Source of the DNA: Streptomyces sp. KMM 9044
Lineage (GTDB): Bacteria; Actinomycetota; Actinomycetes; Streptomycetales; Streptomycetaceae
DNA: 64,000 nt
Assembly (NCBI RefSeq): GCF_024701375.2
Contig: NZ_CP113910.1
Coordinates: 5,270,001-5,334,000, forward strand
Direction: 5' to 3'
Shown here in pieces: positions 35,540 through 44,358 of this stretch. The notes beneath the pieces are model-generated. The model was not told where the DNA came from, searched no databases, and saw nothing but the letters and a program-made list of their open reading frames with translations. The position numbers and the translations under genes are program-made. Numbering within the stretch: position 1 is the first letter of the stretch; each line of letters opens with the position of its first letter.

Positions 35540-36687
35540 GGCCGGTGACTCCGCACCGCCTCCGCCGCCACCGCGCGGAACTGCCGCACGGTACGGTCCC
35601 AGCGGTAACGGGCCGCGCGCTCCCTGGCCGCCCCGCCCATCAGCTCCCGCCGGGCCCCGGACAGGGCGAGGGCGCACCAGGCCGCCGCGAACGAGGACTC
35701 GCCGCGCGCCAGCACACCGGTCTCGCCGTCCACCACGGAGTCCCTCAGGCCGGGCACGTCGAAGGCGACGGCCGGGGTCCGGCGCGTGGCAGCCTCGGTG
35801 ACGACCAGGCCCCAGCCCTCCACCGCGGAGGGATGCAGCAGAAGCCAGGCCGCGCACAGCAGACGGTGCTTCTCCGCCTCGGAGACATGGCCGGTGAACT
35901 CGACACCGGGACCGGCGAGACGTTCGAGACGCTCCCGCTCGGGGCCGTCGCCGACGATCACCAGCCGGCCGCCGGTGACCGGTCGCACCCGTTCCCACAG
36001 CCTGAGCAGCAGGTCGATCCGCTTGTACTCGACGAGCCGGCCCACCGCCACGAACAGCGGCTCCGGGGAACGCCCGGTGCCCGGACCGGGCTCCTCCACA
36101 CCGTTGTGCACGACCCTGATCCGCTCGCGCGGCACGCCGATGCCGTGCAGCGCGTTCGCGGTCGACGGGGAGACGGCGATCAGCAGCCCGTGCTGCCGGG
36201 CACCGGTCAGCGCCCAGTGCTCGAGCCTGCGCCCGACCCGCGCGGCCGGAGTCAGCGGACCGCCGAAGCGCATCCCCCACAGGTCGGTGTGCACATGGTT
36301 GACCAGGCACAGCGTCGGCCCGCGATGCCACAGGGGCGCGAGGTACGGCATGCCGTTGCACACCTCGACCAGCAGGTCGCAGTCGCCGACCTGACGGGTG
36401 AAGGCGGAACGGGCACGAAGGTAGTGACCGTAGGTGCCGCCCGCCGACACCACGCGGTAGTCGCGGAACGCCGCGGGACCCCCGCACAACAGGGTGACCT
36501 GGTGGCCCATGCGGGTCAGGCCGCCGGCCAGCCGGTCGACCAGCAGCTCGGAGCCGCCGGCGGAGGGGTTGTCCAGATCGCGGTGGGCGAGGAAGACGAT
36601 CCGGCGGGGATGTGCGGGGAGTGCCGGAGGGTGCTGCGGCACGCTGGGGAGCGGCGTGCGCAGCCGGGAGGGCACGTGCTGGGGCAT
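35536..36687 (-). CDS. Glycosyltransferase family 4 protein
   Basis: This 383-residue GT-B glycosyltransferase has RIVFLAHRDLDNPSAGGSE at the start (nucleotide-sugar GT4 N-domain), then VVHNGVEEP, FVAVGRLVEYKRIDLLLRL, RLVIVGDGPERERLERL and the nucleotide-binding segment HPSAVEGWGLVVTEAA with the catalytic EX7E-like Glu. It is the first gene of the operon and presumably starts the glycan chain on the cytoplasmic face. Confidence 0.9.
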   Translation of the reverse strand: MPQHVPSRLRTPLPSVPQHPPALPAHPRRIVFLAHRDLDNPSAGGSELLVDRLAGGLTRMGHQVTLLCGGPAAFRDYRVVSAGGTYGHYLRARSAFTRQVGDCDLLVEVCNGMPYLAPLWHRGPTLCLVNHVHTDLWGMRFGGPLTPAARVGRRLEHWALTGARQHGLLIAVSPSTANALHGIGVPRERIRVVHNGVEEPGPGTGRSPEPLFVAVGRLVEYKRIDLLLRLWERVRPVTGGRLVIVGDGPERERLERLAGPGVEFTGHVSEAEKHRLLCAAWLLLHPSAVEGWGLVVTEAATRRTPAVAFDVPGLRDSVVDGETGVLARGESSFAAAWCALALSGARRELMGGAARERAARYRWDRTVRQFRAVAAEAVRSHRP

Positions 36688-37029
36688 CGGTGCTCCAACT
36701 CGTCTCGGAGTGCGGAACCATGCGTGGGGTACGCGGGACAGGTGCGGGGTGGGGTGGGGTGGGATGTGCGAAGGTCGGAGAGTGGTGCGGTGGTGCAGGG
36801 GGTGCGGAACGGGGTGGGCGGGTGGGTACGGTTTTCGGACGGGCGGGGTGACGTCGGTCGGAACTCACGTGCTTCGGAGGAGCGTTCGGGCCCTTCCCGG
36901 GCGTGAGCTGTGCGCGGCTTGTGCTGGGGTGGGGGTGGACAGTTTTCGCCCAGACGTTCCCCAGTGCTACTCACCGGGGTGACAATTTCGGGCCCTGTTG
37001 GACCCGAAGTCACGTAGTTCCGTGAGCGT
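36688..37029. other. Intergenic region upstream of the glycan operon
   Basis: No gene is convincing; plus-strand open frames are shadows of G-rich sequence. It must contain the promoter of the operon beginning at 36687, but I cannot assign boxes with confidence. Confidence 0.5.
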
Positions 37030-38001
37030 CTACTGAGCAGTACGGGACGAATCAGGACACTCTTCCTTTTTCCTGCCATGCGCTACTATAAACCCACCGG
37101 CCATCGCGAGCATGAAACCCGCCACGGCCGCGCCGGCGGGAGCGGTCTCCCCCACCAGGCGCAGCTGTCCGCTGTCGCGCTTGGCCTGCCGCACAGCCTC
37201 CTTCTGCGTGCTGGTCGTGAACGAGAGCTTCTCCGCGTCCAGCAGCACCGCCGCGTCCTCGTCCCCTCCCGGCGCCCGCAGCGTGCGCCGCGGGCCGGTC
37301 TGCGCGTAGACCACCCGGCCGGTGGCCTGGTCCACGACCAGCTCGAGGCCGTGGTTCGAGTACCACTCCTCGGCCAGTACCTGCGGCCGGTCCGGCTCGT
37401 CCACGAGGGCGCCCGGCACCAGCCGGGTGCCGGTCTTCGTCGCCGGCACCGAGGCGGTGAACCGGTAGCCCGTGTGCCCCTGCACCTTCTCGGTGCCCCG
37501 GTAGCGCATCACGACCGTGTCGCCGAGGGTGTTGTCCCACCACTGGTAGGAGCGTTTCTGCACGTCGAAGGGGAACTTGAGGTACGCCTCGCCCTCGATG
37601 CGCGGCGTCTCCTCGCAGCAGTGCACCGGCTTCGTGGTCCTGCGGTCCAGCACCCAGCGGTGCGGGGTGAAGTCCAGCGCGTCGTGAGGGTCGGCGGCCG
37701 GCAGCGACTTGTCGGTGTCGACCGTGGTCGTCACGTCCCACACGGCGTTCCCGCTGCGTTCGCTGTCCTCGACGTTCCCGCGCACCTTCTGGGTGACGGT
37801 GATCGTCTGGCCTGGCACGGTCTCGACCTTCTCGAGGTCGATCACGCTGCCTCGGCCCTTGTAGACGGCGGTGGTGTCGATGTCGATCGGGTTCACCGCG
37901 GCACGTGGCTGCACGTACCAGGCCAGCAGGGGGGCCAGTACCAGCAGAAACGTGCCGAGGCCCAGCAGGACCAGGGAAAAAGGGGAGGCGGTACGGCGCA
38001 T
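37030..38001 (-). CDS. DUF3068 (PorA-like) membrane-anchored protein
   Basis: This 323-residue protein has an N-terminal membrane span (FSLVLLGLGTFLLVLAPLLA), an extracytoplasmic domain typical of DUF3068 (YVQPRAAVNPIDIDTTAVYK, then WVLDRRTTKPVHCCEE) and a C-terminal span (VAGFMLAMAGGFIVAHGR). DUF3068 proteins are actinobacterial envelope proteins of unknown role. The gene lies upstream of the glycan operon on the same strand, 342 bases away, so a shared envelope function is plausible. Confidence 0.85.
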   Translation of the reverse strand: MRRTASPFSLVLLGLGTFLLVLAPLLAWYVQPRAAVNPIDIDTTAVYKGRGSVIDLEKVETVPGQTITVTQKVRGNVEDSERSGNAVWDVTTTVDTDKSLPAADPHDALDFTPHRWVLDRRTTKPVHCCEETPRIEGEAYLKFPFDVQKRSYQWWDNTLGDTVVMRYRGTEKVQGHTGYRFTASVPATKTGTRLVPGALVDEPDRPQVLAEEWYSNHGLELVVDQATGRVVYAQTGPRRTLRAPGGDEDAAVLLDAEKLSFTTSTQKEAVRQAKRDSGQLRLVGETAPAGAAVAGFMLAMAGGFIVAHGRKKEECPDSSRTAQ

Positions 38002-38152
38002 CCGGGCACTCCAGAGGCTCGGGACGGATCGGCGCGGACAGGCCGACTCCGTGGAGGAAAACGCGCGTGCGGGAGGGGCGGAGCCATCCGGCACCCCCTG
38101 CGGGCCGGGACCGTACTCCCTCTGGGCCGGGAACCGTAGGCGCCCCTTGACT

Positions 38153-38177
38153 CAGTGTCAATGTGCACTCGACACTG
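38153..38177 (+). promoter_or_regulatory. Inverted-repeat operator candidate
   Basis: CAGTGTC at 38153-38159 and GACACTG at 38171-38177 are exact inverted repeats 11 bases apart, overlapping a TTGACT at 38147. The site lies 75 bases upstream of the small gene at 38252 and the PucR-type regulator behind it, and 150 bases from the divergent DUF3068 gene. It could be an autoregulatory site. Confidence 0.45.
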
Positions 38178-38251
38178 GGGGGCGACGGGCAGGAGTGGCC
38201 GGACGAACGTACGGGGGTGGGGAAACCTCCGACAGAGAGGCTGTCCCTGAG

Positions 38252-38404
38252 ATGTCCAGACTGCTTGCCGCCGCCCTGACGGTCGCGCTCGCCGCGGTCC
38301 TCGCCGTGGGTGCCGCGCTCGGCGTGGTCGCGCTGCTCGAGGCCCGGCCCGACCAGCCGAACACACCGTTGATCACCTACGAACAAGCGGGCCAGGGGAG
38401 CTGA
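38252..38404 (+). CDS. Small single-TM protein, DUF2613-like
   Basis: This 50-residue protein is mostly one hydrophobic helix (LTVALAAVLAVGAALGVVAL), followed by PNTPLITYEQAGQGS. The length and pattern resemble the DUF2613 family. A GAGAGG site precedes the ATG, and the stop lies three bases before the GTG of the PucR gene, so the two are probably one operon. Confidence 0.6.
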   Translation: MSRLLAAALTVALAAVLAVGAALGVVALLEARPDQPNTPLITYEQAGQGS

Positions 38405-38407
38405 CCG

Positions 38408-39655
38408 GTGACGGCGTCCAGAACCGTCGCGGCCCGCTCCGCCTGGCACGACGTACCGCGCACCCAGGTGCACCGGTTCGCCGAGACCGCCATGGCCGAG
38501 ATACCCGGACTCGCCGAAGAGATCATGAGCGAGATCCAGCGCGAGTACCCGGAGCTCCCCGTCGTCCTCGACGCCTCGGGCGAACCGATGGCACTCGTCG
38601 GCATCCGCCGTGCCATCGAGGTGTTCGTGCAGCACCTCGAGCATGCCGACTACTCGGTCGGCCGTCCCACCGTTCCGCCCGGCATGTTCCACGACTTCGG
38701 GCGCGGTGAGGGCCTGCACGGACGGTCGCTCGACTCGCTCCAGGCGATCTACCGGCTCGGTGTCCGGCTGGCCTGGCGCCGGCTCGCCGAGATCGGCCAG
38801 CGCATCGACATCCCGCCCCCCGCGATGTACGAACTCGTCGACGCGGGCTACGAGTACCTGGACGGACTGGTCGACCAGTCCGTACGCGGCTACGCCGAGG
38901 CGGCCGCCCGCCAGGCCGGGGAGCGGCTGCGGCTGCAGCGCCGGCTGATGGAACTCCTGCTCACCGAGCACCATCGGGGCGATCCCGCCGACGCGCTCGC
39001 CGAGCGGGCCGCCCGCATCGGCTGGCCGCTGCCCGGGAAGGTCGCGGTGGGCGTGCTGCGGCGCCCCGCGCGCGAGGCGGTCGCGCCCGCCGTGGGCCAG
39101 GAGGTGCTGCTCGACATGGAGTCCGAGCAGCCCCGCATGATCGTCCCCGAGCCGGACGCCGCCGGCCGCTCCGAACTGCTGCACCGCGCGCTCACCGGCT
39201 GGTCCGGAGCGATCGGCCCGCCGGTGCCGCCGGCCGACGCGGCGAAGTCGCTACGCTGGGCCGAGGCCGCCCTGCGCCTGATGAAACGCGGACTGCTGCC
39301 CGACGGTGAGATGCTGCGCTGCACCCGGCACACCGAGGCGCTGGTGCTGCTCCAGCCCGAGGAACTCATCGACGACCTCGCGCTCAAGTGCCTCGCCCCG
39401 CTGGGCCACTGCGCCCCCACGAACGCGAGGCGGCTCGCGGAAACGCTGCTGGCGTGGCTGGAGACCCGGGGCGGCGCGCCCGAGGTGGCGGCACGGCTCG
39501 GCGTGCACCCGCAGACCGTCCGCTACCGGCTGCGGCAGATCCGCGAACTGTGGGGAGACGAGATCGACGACCCGGACCGCCGCTTCGAACTCGAACTGGT
39601 CCTCCGCTCCCAACGCCTCCGCGGCGAGCTGGGAGCCCCCGGCCCCCGCCGCTGA
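38408..39655 (+). CDS. PucR-family transcriptional regulator
   Basis: This 415-residue protein has an N-terminal regulatory region (residues 20-170), a GGDEF-like/CdaR middle and the PucR C-terminal helix-turn-helix: GGAPEVAARLGVHPQTVRYR, then RQIRELWGDEIDDPDRRFEL. GTG at 38408 has a GGGGAG site. The target genes are unknown; divergence from the DUF3068 gene suggests envelope genes. Confidence 0.88.
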   Translation: MTASRTVAARSAWHDVPRTQVHRFAETAMAEIPGLAEEIMSEIQREYPELPVVLDASGEPMALVGIRRAIEVFVQHLEHADYSVGRPTVPPGMFHDFGRGEGLHGRSLDSLQAIYRLGVRLAWRRLAEIGQRIDIPPPAMYELVDAGYEYLDGLVDQSVRGYAEAAARQAGERLRLQRRLMELLLTEHHRGDPADALAERAARIGWPLPGKVAVGVLRRPAREAVAPAVGQEVLLDMESEQPRMIVPEPDAAGRSELLHRALTGWSGAIGPPVPPADAAKSLRWAEAALRLMKRGLLPDGEMLRCTRHTEALVLLQPEELIDDLALKCLAPLGHCAPTNARRLAETLLAWLETRGGAPEVAARLGVHPQTVRYRLRQIRELWGDEIDDPDRRFELELVLRSQRLRGELGAPGPRR

Positions 39656-39814
39656 ACGGGGCGACCGCCCCGGCGGGACCCGGGGGGCGGGAACCGTGTC
39701 GGCTCCTCGGCAGGCCATTGCCCGGGTGGGGCCGGATGGTTAGCCTGTGTGTTCGTCATTCCGATCGCCTGTTGATATCTCGAACGGGCTGAGACACAGG
39801 GAGGGGGGCCGGTC

Positions 39815-40588
39815 GTGGGACGCCTTGTACCAGCGGTGACCCGGGCTCTCGACATTCTCGAACTCTTCCTCGACGGGGACGGGGTGCTCTCCGCCCCCGA
39901 CATCGTGCGCAGGCTCCAGCTGCCGCGCACCACCGTGCACGAACTGGTGACCACGCTCGCCGCCCGGAAGTACATCGTCCCGGTGACCGGCCAGCCAGGC
40001 CGCTACCGGCTCGGCGTCCGCCCGTACCAGCTCGGTGCCCGCTACGCCGAGTACCTCGACCTCGCCGCCGAGGGCCAGCAGGTGGCCCGGACCGTCGCCG
40101 AGACCTGCGACGAGACGGTGCACGTGGCGATCCTGGAGGACACCGACGTCATCTACATCGCCAAGGTGGACTCCACCCACGCGGTGCGGATGGTGTCCGC
40201 GGCCGGCCGTCGGCTGCCCGCGCACTGCACCTCCGTGGGCAAGATGCTGCTGGCCTCCCTCCCGGAGAGGGAACTCGCCGCGCGCCTGCCCGACGACGCC
40301 GGGCTGGCCGCGATGACCCCCAACAGCATCACCGACCCGGCCGCCCTGCGCGAGGCCCTCGCGGAGATCCGCGCCCGGGGCGTCGCGGTGGAGAGCCGCG
40401 AGTCCAACCCGGACGTCAGCTGCGTGGCCGCCCCGGTCCGCGACCGCACCGGACAGGTGGTCGCCGCTCTGTCCATCTCCGTACCGATGATCCGCTGGAG
40501 CGACGACCGTCTCGCCGAGCTGGAACAGCTCGCCGCCAAGGGCGCCGACGACCTGTCCGAGCGCCTCGGCCACCGGAGGGTGTCATGA
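39815..40588 (+). CDS. IclR-family regulator
   Basis: This 257-residue protein has an N-terminal winged helix (VTRALDILELFLDGDGVLS with PRTTVHELVTTLAARKYI) and a C-terminal IclR effector domain (CTSVGKMLLASLPERELAA and SCVAAPVRDRTGQVVAALS). It is coupled by ATGA overlap to the SMP-30 gene, which it presumably controls in response to a sugar-derived acid. Confidence 0.9.
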   Translation: MGRLVPAVTRALDILELFLDGDGVLSAPDIVRRLQLPRTTVHELVTTLAARKYIVPVTGQPGRYRLGVRPYQLGARYAEYLDLAAEGQQVARTVAETCDETVHVAILEDTDVIYIAKVDSTHAVRMVSAAGRRLPAHCTSVGKMLLASLPERELAARLPDDAGLAAMTPNSITDPAALREALAEIRARGVAVESRESNPDVSCVAAPVRDRTGQVVAALSISVPMIRWSDDRLAELEQLAAKGADDLSERLGHRRVS

Positions 40589-41454
40589 CGACGAAGAGCG
40601 ATGCCACCCCGTACGAGGTCGCGGTCCGGGCGGAGTCCGCCCTGGGCGAGGGCCCCACCTGGGACGCGGCGGCCGGCCGCCTCCTGTGGATCGACATCCT
40701 GGGCTCCCGGATCCACACCTACGATCCGGCCACCGGCCGGCGCACCCTGCGCCGCGGCGAACAGCACGTGGGCGCGGTCAAGCCGCGTGCGGGCGGCGGC
40801 CTGGTCCTCAACCTGCGGGACGGCATCGGCCTGCTCGACCCCGACGACACCTTCCGCTGGCTGCGCCACGAGCCCGTCCCCGGCCGCCGCGGCAACGACG
40901 CCGCCGTGGCCCCCGACGGCGCCCTGTGGACCGGCACCATGCGCTACGACGAGGCCGTCGCCGGTGGCACGCTCTCGCGCGTCACCGGCGACGGCACCGC
41001 CGAACCCGTCCTCGACGACGTGACGGTGAGCAACGGCACCGGCTGGAGTCCCGACGGGCGTCTGATGTACTACATCGACACCCCCACCCGACGCATCGAC
41101 GTGTTCGACCACGACCCGGACACCGGCAGGGTCACCGGCCGGCGCCCGCTGGCCGAGGTCGAGGACGGCGCGGGCTTCCCCGACGGCCTCACCGTCGACG
41201 CCGAGGGCTGTGTGTGGGTGGCGCTGTGGGACGGCGCGGCGGTACGCCGCTACACCCCGGCCGGCGCCCTGGACCGGGTGATCGGCCTCCCGGTCCCGCG
41301 CGTCACGGCCTGCGCCTTCGGCGGCCGGGACCTGACCGACCTGTACATCACCACGGCCCGGGTGGGCCTGGACCCCGCACCCCCGCTGGCCGGCTCGCTC
41401 CTGGTCGTCCCGGGCGCGGGCGAGGGCGTGGCCCAGCCCGCCTTCGCGGGCTGA
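40585..41454 (+). CDS. SMP-30/gluconolactonase-type lactonase
   Basis: This 289-residue six-bladed propeller has the metal-binding Glu in ALGEGPTWDAA, the Asn-Asp pair in NGTGWSPDGRLMYYIDT and the C-terminal EDGAGFPDGLTVDAEGCVWV signature. These enzymes hydrolyse sugar lactones in oxidative pentose or hexose breakdown. IclR coupling and the GH51 and GH35 genes further along suggest a role in arabinose or galactose use, by analogy only. Confidence 0.88.
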   Translation: MTTKSDATPYEVAVRAESALGEGPTWDAAAGRLLWIDILGSRIHTYDPATGRRTLRRGEQHVGAVKPRAGGGLVLNLRDGIGLLDPDDTFRWLRHEPVPGRRGNDAAVAPDGALWTGTMRYDEAVAGGTLSRVTGDGTAEPVLDDVTVSNGTGWSPDGRLMYYIDTPTRRIDVFDHDPDTGRVTGRRPLAEVEDGAGFPDGLTVDAEGCVWVALWDGAAVRRYTPAGALDRVIGLPVPRVTACAFGGRDLTDLYITTARVGLDPAPPLAGSLLVVPGAGEGVAQPAFAG

Positions 41455-41491
41455 AGCAGGGCCCGGCTCCCCTCCGGGGCGACCCTCCTGC

Positions 41492-42910
41492 TCAGACCCC
41501 CGTGCGATCCAGCCGCTCGAGGACCTTCCGCTCGCCCGGAGTCATCGGCGGCAGGGCCGACGGGGGCAGCGGGGAGCCCGCGAGGGCGGCGAGCACCGTG
41601 GCCGGGTGGAACATCCGGGCCGGGGGCGTCCGCAGACCGGTGACGCCCCAGAGCGTGGAGGCGGCCGGGTACGAACCGGTGGCCGCCCGTGTGACGCGCC
41701 GTGTGTACGCGGAGACGACGCGGTCGGCGGCGGTCGGCGTACCACCGCGCACCCCCGGGTACAGCACGTCCTGGCTGACCGCCATGGCCCAGGCCCCCTC
41801 CGCCACCCGTGCCGCACCCCGCTGCACCCGCCGGGCGAGACCGGGCGCGCCGAGGTCGCCCGCCACCCCGTTCAGCTCCCGGCCGAGGACCTGCGCGCCG
41901 AACGCGGCCACCGACATGCCGTGCCCGTACGCCGGGTTGAAGGTGGCCAGCGCGTCCCCGAGCGCCACGAAGCCGTCCGGCCACCGGGGCACCCTCTCCA
42001 GATACCGCCGCACATTGCTCGTCGACCGGCTCAGATGGATGTCGGTGAGCGGCTGAGCGCCGGAGACCAGCCGGCCCACGATCGGGTCCGGCAGGTCGAG
42101 CATGTACCGCAGGAAGCCCTCCGGGTCGGCGGGCGGCTCACCGCCGCGCGAGCCGCCGCAGCTCACCAGCCACCGGCCGCCCTCGACGGGCATGACCATC
42201 GCGCTGCGCGCCGGCCGGGAGACGAACGGGTTCGCCTGCACGATCGTCAGCGGGAACCTTTCTGCACCCTCCGGAACCCGGTACAGGCGCGACGCGTTGA
42301 CCAGCCCGGAGTCCACGGTCCGCTTCCGGATGCCGGACAGGCCGAGCTCGTTCAGCCAGGGCACGACCCGCGTACCGCGTCCGCTCGCGTCGACGACGAG
42401 GTCCGCGTCGAGTTCCTCGTCACGGTGTTCGCCGTCGTCGGCCACCGCCACCCGTACCCCGTGCACCCGCCCGGCGGAGCCGGTCAGCCCGGTCACCGCC
42501 GCCCTGCGGATCTCCACCGGCGCGTGTTCCAGCACCGCGGTCCGCATCACCCAGTCCAGCAGCGGCCGGGTGCACGTCAGCATCACCGGTCCCGCGCGCC
42601 GCCACCGCCGCAGCCAGCCCTCGGAGGTGAGGGCCAGCATGCCCGAACTGAGGGAGACCTCGTGCGCCCCGGCGGCGAGCAGCCGCCCCCGGGGATCCCC
42701 GCCCGGCAGCAGCTCCTCCATCGCGTCCAGCCCGCCCGGCATCAGCAGATGCGCGTGGTGCCCCTGCGGCAGGCCCCGGCGGTGCCCGGGGGCCTCGGGC
42801 AGATCGTCACGGTCCAGCACGATCACCTCGTCCGCTCCGGTGTCGGACAGGGCGGCCGCGGCCAGCATGCCGGCCAGCCCGGCACCGATGACGACAGCTC
42901 TACGCGACAT
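41492..42910 (-). CDS. FAD-dependent oxidoreductase (halogenase/reductase-like)
   Basis: This 472-residue protein begins MSRRAVVIGAGLAGMLAAAA (Rossmann GxGxxG) and has DLVVDASGRGTRVVPWL (the DG motif of FAD monooxygenases) and PDGFVALGDALATFNPAYGH (the GD motif). It resembles geranylgeranyl reductase or tryptophan-halogenase relatives but lacks the WxWxIP motif, so it is probably not a halogenase. It starts within the 3' end of the MAB_1171c gene (11-base overlap), in one operon with the ImmA-like gene. Confidence 0.82.
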   Translation of the reverse strand: MSRRAVVIGAGLAGMLAAAALSDTGADEVIVLDRDDLPEAPGHRRGLPQGHHAHLLMPGGLDAMEELLPGGDPRGRLLAAGAHEVSLSSGMLALTSEGWLRRWRRAGPVMLTCTRPLLDWVMRTAVLEHAPVEIRRAAVTGLTGSAGRVHGVRVAVADDGEHRDEELDADLVVDASGRGTRVVPWLNELGLSGIRKRTVDSGLVNASRLYRVPEGAERFPLTIVQANPFVSRPARSAMVMPVEGGRWLVSCGGSRGGEPPADPEGFLRYMLDLPDPIVGRLVSGAQPLTDIHLSRSTSNVRRYLERVPRWPDGFVALGDALATFNPAYGHGMSVAAFGAQVLGRELNGVAGDLGAPGLARRVQRGAARVAEGAWAMAVSQDVLYPGVRGGTPTAADRVVSAYTRRVTRAATGSYPAASTLWGVTGLRTPPARMFHPATVLAALAGSPLPPSALPPMTPGERKVLERLDRTGV

Positions 42911-44150
42911 GGGGCTCCTCGGGTTCTGCCATGGGTCCAGCCATGGAGTTCGGCCCCGCGCCGTCGGGTGCGGGGGGCATGAGGGGTGAGGTGGCGGCGG
43001 TGGCGTCGGCGGGAGGGCGGTCCCGCACGCGTTCCAGCGCCTGGGCGAGTTCCACCAGACCGCTCGTGCCGGACACCTCGGTGGCGTGCAGCCGGTAGCT
43101 GCCGTCGGCCTCGGGCGGTTCCTCGCGGGCGGCGGCCCGGCGCGCGGCATCGGCGAGCATGGCGGCCTCCGCCGCCAGCCGGGCCGCGTGGGGGAAGAGC
43201 CCGGTGGCCAGGGCGTCGTCCCGCGCCCGTTCACGGACGCGGTGGTCGAAGTACGGCGCCAGGGCGAGCAGGGCGTCGTGGATGGACACCTCGCGCCACT
43301 GCAGCCGGACCTGGGGGAGCTGCCACCAGGCGGTGGGCGGCCTGGGAGCGGTGGACGCCGACCGCACGAGGTGCCACAGGGGTGCCAGCCGCCGGTGGTC
43401 GAGCAGTCCCCGCCACTGGGCGAGCGTCGGCGGCAGCAGCCTCGGCAGCACGAATCCCGCCGAGCACAGCACCGCGCCCAGCGAGGCCATCGGCGGGGCG
43501 ACGACGGTGGACAGGAAATCGAGGTCGTGTCCGTTCCAACGGGCCACGACCGCCGTGTACTTGGTCAGCTGGAAGCCCACCACGTCCAGCAGGGTGCCCA
43601 GCAGGATCAGCCGCAGCCCGGTGCGCAGCAGCCCGGTGACCTCGCGGGCCCACTTCAGGCACATGGCGCACATGACCAGCATGGCCGCGCTGTGCCCGAG
43701 CAGATACAGCAGGATCATCTCCCGCATGAACGGGGTGTTGGCGTAGTACGTGTCGAGGTCGGTCAGCCGCTCGGTGTCCGCGTCGGCGAGCGCGAACAGG
43801 ACGACGATGGCGAGCACCAGCAGCCCGTACGCGGCGACGCTGCGCAGCACCAGGCACCGCACCAGTTCACGGGGCCCGCCCCGCCAGTTGACGAGCAGGA
43901 CGAGCGCGGCGCAGCTGTACGCGGAGAGCATCCCGTAGGTCAGCGGGGCACCGAAGTTGGGGACGCCGGTGAGCTCGTTGACGGCGGCCAGGGTCGCCGG
44001 GGCGGCGCAGACGAAGACCACGGCGGCGAGCGCGATCGCCACGCAGGTGGACAGCGTCAGCGGGTCGCGCAGGGCGGTGCGCGGGCGGCGCCGCACAAGG
44101 ACGGAGGAGATCCCCAGCATGACGGCCGCCACATACACGACGAGACTCAT
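42900..44150 (-). CDS. MAB_1171c-family integral membrane protein
   Basis: This 416-residue protein has seven to eight hydrophobic segments in the first 250 residues, the family marker DLDTYYANTPFMREMILLYL, and a soluble C-terminal domain with WREVSIHDALLALAPYFDHRV. The family is annotated as putative transporters, with unproven function. I prefer ATG at 44150, which has GAGGGGG eight bases upstream, over GTG at 44159. It is a paralogue of the gene at 44359. Confidence 0.8.
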   Translation of the reverse strand: MSLVVYVAAVMLGISSVLVRRRPRTALRDPLTLSTCVAIALAAVVFVCAAPATLAAVNELTGVPNFGAPLTYGMLSAYSCAALVLLVNWRGGPRELVRCLVLRSVAAYGLLVLAIVVLFALADADTERLTDLDTYYANTPFMREMILLYLLGHSAAMLVMCAMCLKWAREVTGLLRTGLRLILLGTLLDVVGFQLTKYTAVVARWNGHDLDFLSTVVAPPMASLGAVLCSAGFVLPRLLPPTLAQWRGLLDHRRLAPLWHLVRSASTAPRPPTAWWQLPQVRLQWREVSIHDALLALAPYFDHRVRERARDDALATGLFPHAARLAAEAAMLADAARRAAAREEPPEADGSYRLHATEVSGTSGLVELAQALERVRDRPPADATAATSPLMPPAPDGAGPNSMAGPMAEPEEPHVA

Positions 44151-44358
44151 CCCGTACACCCCCCTCGCGGCGTGGCGTGCCCGCCACGGCCGACACGTCC
44201 GTCGCGGTTCGTGCGGCCCCCGTCGGTGCGGTCGGTGCGGTCGGTGTGATGGGTGCGGGTTGCGTCGCCGGTGCGCAGGGTGCTGTGCCAGGCAGGGGGC
44301 CGGTGGTTCGGGCCGGTTCGGCGGGTCTGCCGGTCGTGGGCGGTGTGTTCGTCGTGGT

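Noticed and set aside
41492..42910. Flavin-dependent halogenase
   Set aside because: The WxWxIP motif of FAD halogenases is absent; only FAD-binding motifs are visible, so a general oxidoreductase call is safer.
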